Virus record (IMG/VR): IMGVR_UViG_3300042673_001922
Span: 1-64,000 of that record
DNA from: a virus
Direction: 5' to 3' (one strand)
DNA: 64,000 bases
Of the stretch, positions 52,201-62,226 are shown one piece after another (the stretch's first letter is position 1; every line of letters starts with the position of its first letter). Below the pieces are notes generated by a model that was given only the letters and a program-made list of their open reading frames with translations, made no database searches and was not told where the DNA came from. The position numbers and the translations under genes are program-made.

Positions 52201-54732
52201 GCAGTAGAAGGCCTGGTTAGCAAAGAAGGATTTAGGTTAATTAACTTTACTGGAATATCAGACGCTAACAGGGATCCAGACACCTTAAGAGTATGGATTG
52301 GCTTTCAGCTTCCAAATGACTCAGATATAGATTATTTAAAATCTGTTGTTGTAGCAGGAGATGATTTTGGTACAACGGCAACTGCAAAATCCCCTAATTA
52401 TAAAGGTTTTAAAATTATAGATGTAAATATAACAGATGAGTATAGGTTTAGAATTATTGGCAATCAGTACGCTACAAAGAATTTTTCTAAAAATCATACA
52501 ATTAGTTTTGCAGAAGTAGACGGAAGAAACATGAAAGGTAAATACATTTCCATACTTCTTGAAGGTTCAAAACTCGGTGGAGACTTTGGATCAACTGCAG
52601 AGGGAATACATGTAGCTCATGCATTTTGTACTTTTCAAACAAAAAAGGTAGTAACAAAACAAGCTTCTTCATGGGGGGATGAATATGACTGGGAAACAAA
52701 TTATTATCCAAAAGAAAAATTAGTTTCTGGCATAGTGTCTATGACAATTCCAAAAACAAAAATTTCTTTTACACAACAAAGTTTTTCAGTCGACGCAGGT
52801 CTAATTGCAGCAAATGCAAGATTAAATTCAATAACACTTCATCAATTAGATAATGATAAATTTTCTAATAGCACAATTACATATTCGGGATTAAACATTC
52901 CCCTTGATAATAATAAGTATAAACCAAATATTAATAGGGCTGAAGAAGTTGATATTAAAAACTTAAAACAAGATTCTATAAGTGTTACTTCGGCAATAGT
53001 TTCCCCAAATTCAGTAAAAAAACATGGAACTTCTACACCAGTGCCAGATGCTTTTCTAAGTTTATCAAGGACTAATAACGACATTAGACTTACGTGTAAC
53101 GTCTCAGAGTATACCAAAGAAGTCTATAAGAAAACTGAAAATATTGTTGATTATTCTATAACAGATCCAAATTTAAGCTCAATAAAACCAGGAAAAAATT
53201 CATTTAATTACTATGACGGCGTTAGTCTCCTATGTAAAGTTGTCCTGGGTAAGCCAGTTCCAATTCCAATCAACCTTGCAGAAATATCTAACAATACCCC
53301 TCCTGACAGAGATGTGTATTATTCAGATATAGAGGTATCCAATAAGCTACCTCAACAAGACGGTCTTCTGTATGGATTCTATAATATTGCAACAAAAGAG
53401 TTCATTGGTAAAAAAATATCGTATTTAAAGTTTATCAAAAGTGGACCGGATAATATATACATCGGTGTATATGCGTATGACTATGATGGCAATCTTGAAT
53501 CTCAAACAGAATTTACCGGCTCTGCAAACGGAGACTCGTTTAATCCAGTAAACATACCAACCAAGATGGCTTATCCTATTTATAGTGTTAAAACAAAAAA
53601 GAAAAATAAAATACAAATTGTCAACATGCCTCCAAATCTGCGAAAAACAGAAGTCTGGCCCTTGTATATAACTTCAGGATCTTTTTCTAAAGATGTTGAT
53701 ATTTCATTTAAAAAAGCTTCAGGATTTTTATCTCAGTATAATAATCAAAAACTAACTGCTATTTACGATACATCAAGCATTAAAAACGTTGCTTGGTCAA
53801 GGGTTTTTGGTAGAGGTTATTATGATGTCATAGGAGAGACTCCAATAATAAATGACTCTAGGTCAATTAAATTAAGAAGAACTCCTATAGTTACTGTTCA
53901 GGAAGCTTCTTCTGATCTTTTTAGATTTGCTAGTCAGTTTAAAAATATAGTTAAAATTTATACAAAAGAATCTATATCAAGTCCATGGCAAGAAATTCCA
54001 GAAAGTTCTATAAAAAACATAGATACACATAATGGAATAATTGAATTTATTAATCCAATCATTCCTACTAATGAATCTTTAATTAAAGTTGACTACACTG
54101 TTACGAACAAAGATATTTCAGTTATTCAATGCAATGGTGTTCCAATACCAACTAATCCCTTTTTAAATAAAAATACTGTAAAAATAAATAAACCATTATA
54201 TATTTACATTAAACCAAAAGAAATATATAAGTATGAAACACCAATATATAAAGAGGGAGAAGTAGGAATACAAGCTCTCAGAAAAGTTTTAGTAGATGAT
54301 TATAATGTTGACTCAGTTTTAAATTTTACATACAATAACAACATCTTTAATAAAAACGATGAGTCTACCTATGACCCATTTGCCGTGTTGCTAGGTATAG
54401 TCTATGTGCTGAATAATTTTAACGATGAAAATTTTGATTACAAAGATCTAAGAGTAAAAGGTGGTGGAATCTCAGCAAACTTTACTACCAATTCAGTTGT
54501 TGATGACATTAATCAAGCTATATCTTACTGGGATATATATCCAGCTTTAGGTGAGGCTTATCCAAAGGGTGGATATGTTATAATTAAACTACCTGCTTTG
54601 ATCAAGAAAAACTTCTTGAACCATGAAGAGGTTTACGACATAGTGAGAAGGAATATAACTGCTGGAGTTGTATTCGAACTACAAGACATGGATGGAAAAG
54701 ATTGGAGTAGCAGTGTTACAGCATCTTCCTGA
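49225..54732 (+). CDS. Large baseplate protein with peptidoglycan-binding domain
   Basis: 1835 residues from ATG 49225, 2 bases after the previous stop. The recognisable domain is PG_binding_1-like at about residues 896-955: YIQLTLTAAGYN, DGKFGSST and KAFQKNRGLKQDGIVD. This three-helix module binds peptidoglycan and often accompanies wall hydrolases. Around residue 390 a Rossmann-like segment YDFLVCSLHWTL...GFIDNAGTLLLDL is seen. Other regions are long beta-rich stretches. It may anchor the baseplate to the cell wall during infection. No in-frame CGG; the last 41 bases overlap the start of the next gene. Confidence 0.68.
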   Translation: MKKFTDATDSGKEPAVKVGNYVPRDAINLGWYTSKEVSPENNISIVDLSSLTAENLNESDSFSKIMFANELGILEDSDGNPFISSDEISVSDILLNEQFFSDRYEESDVKEKIYAHSYYVSRFFTLVKAKSYYDVSISSFSNPSYMPKSVKVLDENGNIYSDPVTGRLKYRVLIESFLTQENITNNEIPHRIVVLFEDQNPKNLKLSYDKVEVNEEGFWSNQILGYTESINVLPVFKEIQEETEVIDRSKVGERVFSVKRNTKKNYIDKNYSGTDDNYVFVNRKALDDNRTFEIFNWRVVAKVKNSISFNTAFNGNSSNLSSVLTKTVKAGVLYSKSQGKDLSKISPYVLANLENSPFNLSSFEIINPTSEIADKSQADYWLVDIDQIDDLSEYDFLVCSLHWTLTDSHGDKLKGFIDNAGTLLLDLINAPTNALSTLDSNLKVKPEELTIQSLSSDTYNTDNLFLDSSKNNAWSINALEFASNSGIYGSGQTVIGTAKRYNYFLNETNGIENILSRDGKIIFANIRSTKKTDRLLSGNIVASTTGFLKYCNDIYSGSTLVATANNGSVNIGSGSTTVFSNFVEGPYKFLYNCIAVALNDKLESTRRKKDIRSSVHVFSGSWNNDWVINPDAAYDDEKQKYFKQVVVDNQQKYVRDILPSPILKYIKEFSGANPSVNNVFLDQDDSNIELYIEYTNPSILWTNTLSVTATEKSELSSTYELVKVNNKKISCDVYTNNVSEQFFIPSSFGPYVVRDKVIPSKKSDLKTLPVVSPKTYPVEFEVVHSSISSEEKSKDLDANIQIQANVNFIQKHTFAVATKTKLVRAAGSRPEESVAGVERPYFPSSAESSQGKSKYSKIEPLLANSVSDLFNAFQYTYDIDNGNTWDEYFQHKPNMSDTYIRYIQLTLTAAGYNTTPDGKFGSSTTSKLKAFQKNRGLKQDGIVDSQTKSHLANVWIDMSEGVRSQYVDQINNGKYGSVNIDRYVRGAIRSRNAVEGLVSKEGFRLINFTGISDANRDPDTLRVWIGFQLPNDSDIDYLKSVVVAGDDFGTTATAKSPNYKGFKIIDVNITDEYRFRIIGNQYATKNFSKNHTISFAEVDGRNMKGKYISILLEGSKLGGDFGSTAEGIHVAHAFCTFQTKKVVTKQASSWGDEYDWETNYYPKEKLVSGIVSMTIPKTKISFTQQSFSVDAGLIAANARLNSITLHQLDNDKFSNSTITYSGLNIPLDNNKYKPNINRAEEVDIKNLKQDSISVTSAIVSPNSVKKHGTSTPVPDAFLSLSRTNNDIRLTCNVSEYTKEVYKKTENIVDYSITDPNLSSIKPGKNSFNYYDGVSLLCKVVLGKPVPIPINLAEISNNTPPDRDVYYSDIEVSNKLPQQDGLLYGFYNIATKEFIGKKISYLKFIKSGPDNIYIGVYAYDYDGNLESQTEFTGSANGDSFNPVNIPTKMAYPIYSVKTKKKNKIQIVNMPPNLRKTEVWPLYITSGSFSKDVDISFKKASGFLSQYNNQKLTAIYDTSSIKNVAWSRVFGRGYYDVIGETPIINDSRSIKLRRTPIVTVQEASSDLFRFASQFKNIVKIYTKESISSPWQEIPESSIKNIDTHNGIIEFINPIIPTNESLIKVDYTVTNKDISVIQCNGVPIPTNPFLNKNTVKINKPLYIYIKPKEIYKYETPIYKEGEVGIQALRKVLVDDYNVDSVLNFTYNNNIFNKNDESTYDPFAVLLGIVYVLNNFNDENFDYKDLRVKGGGISANFTTNSVVDDINQAISYWDIYPALGEAYPKGGYVIIKLPALIKKNFLNHEEVYDIVRRNITAGVVFELQDMDGKDWSSSVTASS

Positions 54733-57331
54733 AACGATACAAACTTTTTCTAGTCAAAGTAGAAAAACAGTAAGCTCTTTAATGCAAAATATTAAAGCTG
54801 ATAAGGCTCAGGTATCTTCTTTAATTGAGAATATTAGAAACTTTGATGCAAGCATAAACTACAGCCCTTCTTTAGCTTTAAGGTATTCTAGACTTGACAT
54901 AGAAGGTATTATAGAATTTTTTAGAGACTCTTCATTAAGAATGAATCAATTTTTTTCCGCTTCTTCAGCTTTGTCTGTTGCATTAAATTCAATAGCATCT
55001 ATCTACTCATCTGAAATAGAAAAAATAGAAAAAGATATATTTCATTTAGAGAACTTTGTTAGTAACTATCAATTTATAGTTGGAGAAGATGATCTATTTA
55101 ATTTTAACTATGTAGAAAATTTTGATAATAATCTATCTTCATATTTATATGATAGTCAAACTATCACTCTTTTTGACAGAGACAATATAAATTTTAATTC
55201 CAATGGAAATTATTACATTGATCCAGTCTTAAGTAAGATGACTATTGCAAATGGAATTAATTTTAAAAACCAACTTCTTAACATAGATAGAATTAGCTCA
55301 ACAAGCAACTATACGTCTTACTTAACTACAGATTCTAATTTTCGTTCAGTATTAGATGAGGATCCGGCAAATAATTGGACAGTAACTGTTAAGTCACCAT
55401 TTCTAATTAACTCAGAACTACCCGAATCAACGTCTTATGTTAAATATAATTCTTCTTATGACAAAGGTGCTCAGTCATTTTTTGAAATTTCATTTATTAA
55501 TCCTGTAGAAATGGATACAATAAGAGTTAATCCTAATGATTGTATTGGTATGCAATTACTTCAAGTTATAATTACAAAAACTGATCCAGTTATTTCTCAA
55601 CTTACAACCTCAACTCAAGGTGAATATGTTGAAGTTCCAGTTTTAAACTCACCACTTTTAATAGATAAATCAGTAGACGTTGTATTCAATAAGGCTAAAG
55701 TATCAAAAATTAAATTTATATTTAATCAGTCTAAATATTATAGAAGCGAAAATGTACCGATTACTCAAGAATTAAATTCTAAAATACTTCATGAGATTAT
55801 AGATAGAAGAAGAAAAGAAAAATCAAATAGTCCAAGTAGACTTCAAGATCTTGTTTATTTCTATTTTAAAAATGCAAATAGTATTGAAAATAATAAGAAT
55901 AATAAAAAAACTTACACAGAAGTATATTCATATAGGTACCCTCTTTTAGAAGAAGGTTATTCTGATGGAGTAAATGAAAAGTTATCAGAATTAACTGAGT
56001 CAGAAATCTTAACAAGATCAAGAGAAATTGTAGATTCAAAGAATATAAACGCAATTGAAAACATCGTTCAAACCATCGTTCAGTATGTAATAGGTTCAAG
56101 GAATAACTTATTTAACACCACTGTGTATAGAACGGGTAGGCCGGGAACTACCGGTAATAGAATGGCTTCATTAAGAAGTGATGGATTTATTCCTGTTAAA
56201 GATGAGCTTGATAACTTTGATAATTCATTTCAAAAAGAAGACCCTATAGCATCAGGGGTTTCTGTTGATAGTGTGACTAGATATTTGTCTAGCAGAGAAG
56301 ATTCAAATTCATATGAATATACTTTCTCTATTAAAAATATATTATTTGGCCTGACTCAAACATCAACACAAAATAAAGCTTGTTTTGTTTCAAGCAAAAT
56401 AGAGACTAATGGATTCCCATTAGGCGTAAAAGGCATAGTCAATAAAGTAAATGCTAGAAGAGATTTAACTTTCAATAATTATGACATTAAAGAGTCCGGG
56501 TCATATGAACTTAGTGTTACATATCAAGATTCAATAAAATCTGAAAGTGATTGGATACCATTATTTGCTGGAAATTCAAACTATATTGAATCTGAAGTTA
56601 TATTTTTTGATACATTTAACCTAGCAAAATTAAGATTTGTTCCTCAAGAACCAACAATAAAAGTTTATAAAAACGGAATTTTAGAAAACCCTAATAATTG
56701 GCAATATGAAGAACTTGGAAATTCAATATTTTACAAGTCTACTTTAGACAGAACCGCAATTTATGTAGTGGACTACTTTCTTAATAATACTGAATATAGT
56801 CAGTCTATTATTGATATAGATTCTTTGTCTAATTCTAATTTTGCAGTTAGAGCTTTTTCTAGTGGGGGTAACTCTGGTGAGAAATTTATTTCTACTGGAC
56901 CAGGAAATAAAATACCACTTTCTTTTATTCCATACATTGAAGATAGGTTTAACGGTGCTTATTATAGTGAAACTCATGGTACTATAAATACGGAAAGTAA
57001 CATAGGGTATTCTCCAGTTACCGTTACGCTAGCAGATGGTCAAGTAGCGATTAACTTGACAAATTATACAAATAATAGTTTTTTAAAATCATCTTTTTAT
57101 AATACTAGTCAATATTTGTTTTTTCAAAACGGAAAAGAAATAGTATTTAATAGACCAATTAACCAAGTCTTTACAGTTAATTACAGTTATATACCATCTT
57201 CGCTTAGGTTTAGATTGATACTAAGAAATAATATACCTGGTCAATACAATGGAATATCTATTGATAATGTTATAATTAAATCTAAAGTAAACAACCTAGA
57301 TCCATTTTCAAAAAAATTATTAAGGTTATAA
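54692..57331 (+). CDS. Tail fibre/baseplate paralogue A
   Basis: 879 residues from ATG 54692 (MEKIGVAVLQHLPETIQ); an upstream TTG 54668 is possible. It begins within the previous gene, overlapping by 41 bases. The N-terminal ~130 residues are helical and coiled-coil-like (SIASIYSSEIEKIEKDIFHLE), followed by beta sandwiches, including a discoidin-like region at about 230-310 (EDPANNWTVTVKSPF...KGAQSFFEISFINPVEMDTI). This order recurs in the next three fibre genes, suggesting four related baseplate-fibre proteins. Sugar or receptor binding is possible but not shown. Confidence 0.6.
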   Translation: MEKIGVAVLQHLPETIQTFSSQSRKTVSSLMQNIKADKAQVSSLIENIRNFDASINYSPSLALRYSRLDIEGIIEFFRDSSLRMNQFFSASSALSVALNSIASIYSSEIEKIEKDIFHLENFVSNYQFIVGEDDLFNFNYVENFDNNLSSYLYDSQTITLFDRDNINFNSNGNYYIDPVLSKMTIANGINFKNQLLNIDRISSTSNYTSYLTTDSNFRSVLDEDPANNWTVTVKSPFLINSELPESTSYVKYNSSYDKGAQSFFEISFINPVEMDTIRVNPNDCIGMQLLQVIITKTDPVISQLTTSTQGEYVEVPVLNSPLLIDKSVDVVFNKAKVSKIKFIFNQSKYYRSENVPITQELNSKILHEIIDRRRKEKSNSPSRLQDLVYFYFKNANSIENNKNNKKTYTEVYSYRYPLLEEGYSDGVNEKLSELTESEILTRSREIVDSKNINAIENIVQTIVQYVIGSRNNLFNTTVYRTGRPGTTGNRMASLRSDGFIPVKDELDNFDNSFQKEDPIASGVSVDSVTRYLSSREDSNSYEYTFSIKNILFGLTQTSTQNKACFVSSKIETNGFPLGVKGIVNKVNARRDLTFNNYDIKESGSYELSVTYQDSIKSESDWIPLFAGNSNYIESEVIFFDTFNLAKLRFVPQEPTIKVYKNGILENPNNWQYEELGNSIFYKSTLDRTAIYVVDYFLNNTEYSQSIIDIDSLSNSNFAVRAFSSGGNSGEKFISTGPGNKIPLSFIPYIEDRFNGAYYSETHGTINTESNIGYSPVTVTLADGQVAINLTNYTNNSFLKSSFYNTSQYLFFQNGKEIVFNRPINQVFTVNYSYIPSSLRFRLILRNNIPGQYNGISIDNVIIKSKVNNLDPFSKKLLRL

Positions 57332-57332
57332 T

Positions 57333-59661
57333 ATGACTCAGCTCTCACCAAATACAATAGTTCAAGATCAGATAGTTGCCAAAGTCAGTAAGTTTTTGGC
57401 AAATTATAGGGAGAATCAATTTTTTGATAATCAAGAATTAATGAAAGAATATCAATCATTAATAAACTTTTTAAGAAATAAGATATCACGGACCACTTAC
57501 TGAGTTTGATCCTTACATCAAAGGTGAGCCACCTATCTCTGATAAATTTAATTTGTTTACAGGTAATTATTCAGATGATATAAATATAATAGCAAAACAA
57601 ATAGATTATTTAACCGCTGTATTTATTAACTCACACAATATATTTACTGATGAAATAGCTCAGGAAAATAAATTTATTAATAGAATAAAAAGCAAAGTAA
57701 AGATTTTGCAGATGTATTCAAGTAGTCCTTCAAGTGACTTGTATTATTTTGGAAATTCTTTTGATAGTTCAGATTATGTTGATTTTTCTAAAATGGATAA
57801 TAAAGATCAATTGCCATTGATAGATAATGGGCAAATGACCTTATCTTCAGGCGTAGTAAAAAATTGGGTACCAAGATCTATTTTTATAGCTGAGGGCTCA
57901 AATGGCTACAGGGGTAGCAATCACGCAGTGTATCCGTCATCAACTTCAACTAATCTATACAGATATTTTTTTGAAGATACACCTACAATAATTAATCAAG
58001 AAAATATTAGAGATAATAATCCATTAACATTTTTTGAATATGAACAGATAAACATAGAAAATAAAAATTCTGATTCAAAAGAATTTGAGTATAAATACAT
58101 AGTTAATCCTGGACCTGGTCAACCAATAGTTTATGAACCTTGGTCATCTTTTAAGGGTGAATCTTTGTTGTTGAATATTGTCATGGAAAAAGAAATAGCA
58201 GAATCTGCTAATTTTATTAAAATAATTCCATATTTTGGATCAGCTAATTATATAGTAAAAGATGTAACGGTCACCTCAATAGAGGTCGTTGATGAACTAA
58301 ATGTTACAGAAAATATTTTAAGACAACCAATATATATAAGTTCTAGCTTTATTCCTTCTTCAATTGATAAAGTAAAAAACTTTTATTATAGAGAAGCAAA
58401 GATTTCTTTTTCCGAAAGAAAAATTAAATCTATCAAAATATACTTTAAACAATCAGACTCTATTGCTGTTGACATAAAACACATTTATTACAAACCTGAT
58501 GCTACAGGTAATCAGACTAATGCAAATAAACAACCTAATCCTTATTCTAATCAAAAAAGATTTGATCCTGAGTCGCCTGTAACTACAGATGAAACGAAGT
58601 CTTCATCGATTCCTTGGTCAACAAAAACTTATGACCTCAATACATTAATACCATCATATAATCAACCAAACTTTTTTAAATCAGAAACACAAAATACAAA
58701 AACCATAGACATAAAATTATCAAGAGAAATACCTATACGAGACGGTTATGTTATAAGAGCATTAGGTGAAGACGGTAACTTTCATTATATAACACGTGCA
58801 TTTTACTCAGACTTTGATCACATATTGTCTATATCTCCGGTGTATTTCAATATAAATGATAGCAATTTGAGTAATTATGTAAATAGCTCTCCAATAAAAG
58901 ATGGACAAGACGGAAGTTTTCCGTATTTATCTCAAATTAGTTCATTGGATTTACAGGGCACACCTAGCGCTAATACAATATCGGATTATAGTGATATAAC
59001 TAAAATTAAAGATTGGCTTAATACAACAACTACTCAAAAAAATTCCAAAGGTGAAACTATTACGATAACTAAAGCAGAAAAATTTGCTAAGTTTAAACTT
59101 AAATTTGATGTTAATCTAAATCTAAGTGCTGAGATAAAAGAAGCTTCAACTCAAGATACAAAAACTGATAATAAATTTTACAAAGTTCCTCTTACTAGAC
59201 AGGAAGAAATACTTAAAGCAAAAAGAAGAAGCATTGGGATTAGAGACATATCTGTTGGCCATGAATCATATTCCGATAAAGCCGTTGTTATATCTAGGCA
59301 ATATGATGCTCCGGCGGATATAGAATATCTGACTCTCTCAGCAGAGACTGATTTTTCTGGCACTTTAACTTCAGCGATTACTGAAAGTATTAAATATTAC
59401 ATTTCACTTGATGACGGATCTAAATGGATACAGATATCTTCTCTTGAGGATCCATTCTCAAATGTTCCAGAAGTAATAGGATTTAATCAAAATATAGATG
59501 AAAATTTTAGAATGCCAGGAGTTTCTTACCTTTCTCAGCCAGACATTCCAGCTTCTGTAAGAAGGTTTATTTTAAAAATAGAAATTACAAAACCTAACGG
59601 TGAAAATATAACACCAATAATTTATTCCTATAAAGTTGGAGTCAAGGTAAAACAGTCATGA
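57333..59661 (+). CDS. Tail fibre/baseplate paralogue B, requires +1 shift
   Basis: ATG 57333 follows the previous stop by one base. The first frame gives 52 residues ending LRNKIS, then CGG ACC ACT TAC TGA. Skipping C yields GPLTEFDPYIKGEPP and opens the frame to 59661, giving 775 residues. Without the shift the N-terminal helix would be a 56-residue peptide and the rest would have only a TTG at 57553. Middle part has YFGNSF, SGVVKNWVPRS and beta sandwiches like its paralogues, and a C-terminal domain with PIIYSYKVGVKVK. It overlaps the next gene by four bases (ATGA). Receptor or baseplate role by context. Confidence 0.65.
57489..57492 (+). other. CGG +1 recoding site 9 (CGGA)
   Basis: Zero frame reads TCA CGG ACC ACT TAC TGA. 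Skipping C gives TCA GGA CCA CTT ACT GAG TTT GAT and opens the frame to 59661. The preceding codon is TCA. Confidence 0.85.
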
Positions 59662-61820
59662 GTATATCTGAGATACAAAAAAAGAAATTTTTAGAAAACA
59701 TATATAGGTTGATGTATTCAACTGGTGTTTCGGCTAATGATAAAGTCATTAGTCAACCAGATGAGAACGAGGTTAAAAAAGAATTTGATGAATACTTTAG
59801 CGCAAATAGAATAGGAGCACCTTTATCTATAGACGTTAACGTATTAAGAAATACTGAAAAAACAGATCCAGATTTAATGAATGTATTCATGGCTAGATCT
59901 CTTCTTAACTTAGAATTTTTATATGATTCTTTAGACGATAATACAAAAAAATTAATGAATACAGTCACTCTTCTTAATAAGAAAATAAAAAACTTAAAAG
60001 ATAAAAGAGCATCTTTAGAAAAGAGAATAGATAATTTACTTTTTTCTAATTCAAATACAGACGGATATTTTTATTCTTTTAGTGATTCATTTGCAACTTT
60101 AGATAATGTTGACCTTTCTTTTACTAATGCTTTTGTTGATACAGAAAATAGAAAAGTAACACTTCCTAAATTAAAATCATCTGCACTTGACTTTAATGCA
60201 CCTGGTAAAATAAACACTACTAATATTACATATTCAATTTATTTTGACGGGGCAACTATAGAAGAGTCCAAGCAACTTCCGGACTATAATAATATTTTAG
60301 ATGGACTTACAAACACTAAATGTGAAGTTACGCATTCATCTAACAGGATAGGCTCATGTGCGATGGTCATCAACATACCATTATCCACCCCTTTTATCGT
60401 TTCAAAAGTAGATGGAAAATTAGCTACTAGTTCTCCAATAACTATAATCGCTGAGATAATAGATGCCCTCACTATTGGAAATTCACAGTTTAGAAGAAAA
60501 CAATCCAATAGCGACTACGATAGATTCTCCTTTGATTTTTCACCACAAAGTTCTGGAGCAATAAAAATAACTCTTATTAAAAATGAACCAGATCAAATAG
60601 GTGATTCAGCAGACCCAAGTAAAAAATACAAATATAACTTTATAATTAGAGACCTAATAGTTAGTGGTCAATATTATGATGCTAGTGCAGTAGTTGTTTC
60701 TTCCCCACTATCTATACCTTCTGGAGATGCTAATAAGGTTATAGACGCAGTTAGCATAGAGGCAGTTAATGGAAACCCTTCTGTTGGAGATGTTACATTT
60801 TTTGTGGCAGAAGACGTTCCTGGAGCTACTAGCCTTTCTGATTTTAGTTGGATACCAATATCTTCTTCCGCTACAAATGATCCATCTTACGATCAAGTAG
60901 TTTCATTTGATAAATCAGTTAAAAGTTTTTTTAACATAAAATCAAACCCATCAGACAATGACATAAGACTCTATCCATTGTCGACTGATTCAAATTTATC
61001 GCTACGTAACCCAAGCACTTCTATATATAATGGAATATCTTCTTATAGGATTGGTTCTATACCAAATAATATAGAAATATACAGTCCTTATATATTGGAT
61101 GCAATTAATAATTTTTCTTTTAAATACGTTTCTTATGTGTCTGGACTTTACTTAGATAAAAATAGATGGTCAGAAATTTTAAATAAAAAAGATCCAAATG
61201 TTAATATATTTGAACCTGGTAATATTGAAATTACAAATTCGCCATCAATTCCAATAGCATTAAATCTAAATTCGATAAGTGGATACCTACAAACATCACT
61301 GCTGGTAGATCAAGAAACAATAGTTAATAATGTTATTTCTAAATCTGGAAACGCAGTTGATTGGAATGTAGCAATCTTTTTAAACGGAACACTAGTTGCT
61401 GATATCCAAAGTGGTTTACCGTCTAAAGAAATTTCATGGAATTTTATACCAGGAATAAATAATATTGTAGTAACATTTGATGCAGAAGGTAATTCATCTG
61501 GTTCTATCTCGTTAATGTCAGGTGTGTCCATATCTAACTATGGCACACCTTTTTTAAATTACTATAGCTATGTTGATCCTTTTGACTTTAGAGTCAATAG
61601 AAGTTCTGAAGACAATGTATTTACTTTGGATACTTACCTCGGAAATAGAGAGATTATTAGTAGAAAATATATTCAAAATAATTCTAGAATTGTATATAGA
61701 TCAAATGATACTAGAAAAATAGAAGCCATAAGATTTAGGGCAAATATAACAAGATTCTCAAACCCATTTGGAACCCCAAGTCTTGAGTCTTACAGAGTAA
61801 AATTTAAAAACAGCATATAG
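59658..61820 (+). CDS. Tail fibre/baseplate paralogue C
   Basis: 720 residues, ATG in a four-base overlap with the preceding stop. N-terminal ~120 residues are helical with a coiled coil (MNTVTLLNKKIKNLKDKRASLEKRIDN), then DGYFYSFSDSFATLDNVDLSF starts a beta sandwich that resembles the paralogues. C-terminal half is beta-rich (IAIFLNGTLVADIQSGLPSK, VTFDAEGNSSGSISLMSG), typical of carbohydrate-binding or fibre repeats. No enzyme motif. Baseplate or receptor-binding function is inferred from order and fold pattern. Confidence 0.58.
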   Translation: MSISEIQKKKFLENIYRLMYSTGVSANDKVISQPDENEVKKEFDEYFSANRIGAPLSIDVNVLRNTEKTDPDLMNVFMARSLLNLEFLYDSLDDNTKKLMNTVTLLNKKIKNLKDKRASLEKRIDNLLFSNSNTDGYFYSFSDSFATLDNVDLSFTNAFVDTENRKVTLPKLKSSALDFNAPGKINTTNITYSIYFDGATIEESKQLPDYNNILDGLTNTKCEVTHSSNRIGSCAMVINIPLSTPFIVSKVDGKLATSSPITIIAEIIDALTIGNSQFRRKQSNSDYDRFSFDFSPQSSGAIKITLIKNEPDQIGDSADPSKKYKYNFIIRDLIVSGQYYDASAVVVSSPLSIPSGDANKVIDAVSIEAVNGNPSVGDVTFFVAEDVPGATSLSDFSWIPISSSATNDPSYDQVVSFDKSVKSFFNIKSNPSDNDIRLYPLSTDSNLSLRNPSTSIYNGISSYRIGSIPNNIEIYSPYILDAINNFSFKYVSYVSGLYLDKNRWSEILNKKDPNVNIFEPGNIEITNSPSIPIALNLNSISGYLQTSLLVDQETIVNNVISKSGNAVDWNVAIFLNGTLVADIQSGLPSKEISWNFIPGINNIVVTFDAEGNSSGSISLMSGVSISNYGTPFLNYYSYVDPFDFRVNRSSEDNVFTLDTYLGNREIISRKYIQNNSRIVYRSNDTRKIEAIRFRANITRFSNPFGTPSLESYRVKFKNSI

Positions 61821-61828
61821 GAAACATC

Positions 61829-62224
61829 ATGGCAATAACTTATACGGAATTTAAAAGAATTATACAACCTCTATTTCAAAGGTACAGAAACACATTTAGG
61901 GGTCCACGTAGCTCGGCTAAAGAAAATCTAGAGATGAATAAAATGTTAATTGATCTCAAAAAATTAGACGAAAAAGCTGACTATTTAAAAAATAAAACTT
62001 ATTCAGATATTCAAATTTTAGTTGGACAAGTTGACCCAGAGCAGGTTCAGATTCATGACGATTATGAGGATGGCAAGTACTATAGGTTTGACGATGTCAT
62101 CTTTGAGTTTTTTGGCGATGGCGCCACCCCTGATTACCTAGAAATAGATACTACTTCTACCGTATCTTCAAAATTGTCTAGAATAGCAGAAAAAGTTAAA
62201 GAACTAGAAAATAAAAAGGTTTAA
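61829..62224 (+). CDS. Small baseplate/fibre accessory protein
   Basis: 131 residues, ATG 61829 shortly after AGGAAACATC. Helical N-terminus (TEFKRIIQPLFQRYRNTFRGP and a coiled coil to about 70), then a short beta segment with VIFEFFGDGATPDYLEI, ending in a helix. It sits between two fibre paralogues and could be a fibre chaperone or attachment protein. No family is recognised. Confidence 0.5.
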   Translation: MAITYTEFKRIIQPLFQRYRNTFRGPRSSAKENLEMNKMLIDLKKLDEKADYLKNKTYSDIQILVGQVDPEQVQIHDDYEDGKYYRFDDVIFEFFGDGATPDYLEIDTTSTVSSKLSRIAEKVKELENKKV

Positions 62225-62226
62225 AA

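Noticed and set aside
54668-54732. Frameshift fusion between the 49225 and 54692 genes
   Set aside because: Both have complete ends in a normal 41-base overlap, and no CGG or slippery sequence is present.
5463-57492. Frame breaks as random sequencing or assembly errors
   Set aside because: Errors would fall in all frames and contexts. All nine are in-frame CGG, and roughly two hundred other CGG triplets cause no break. Reads should still be checked, since a systematic base-calling fault cannot be fully excluded.
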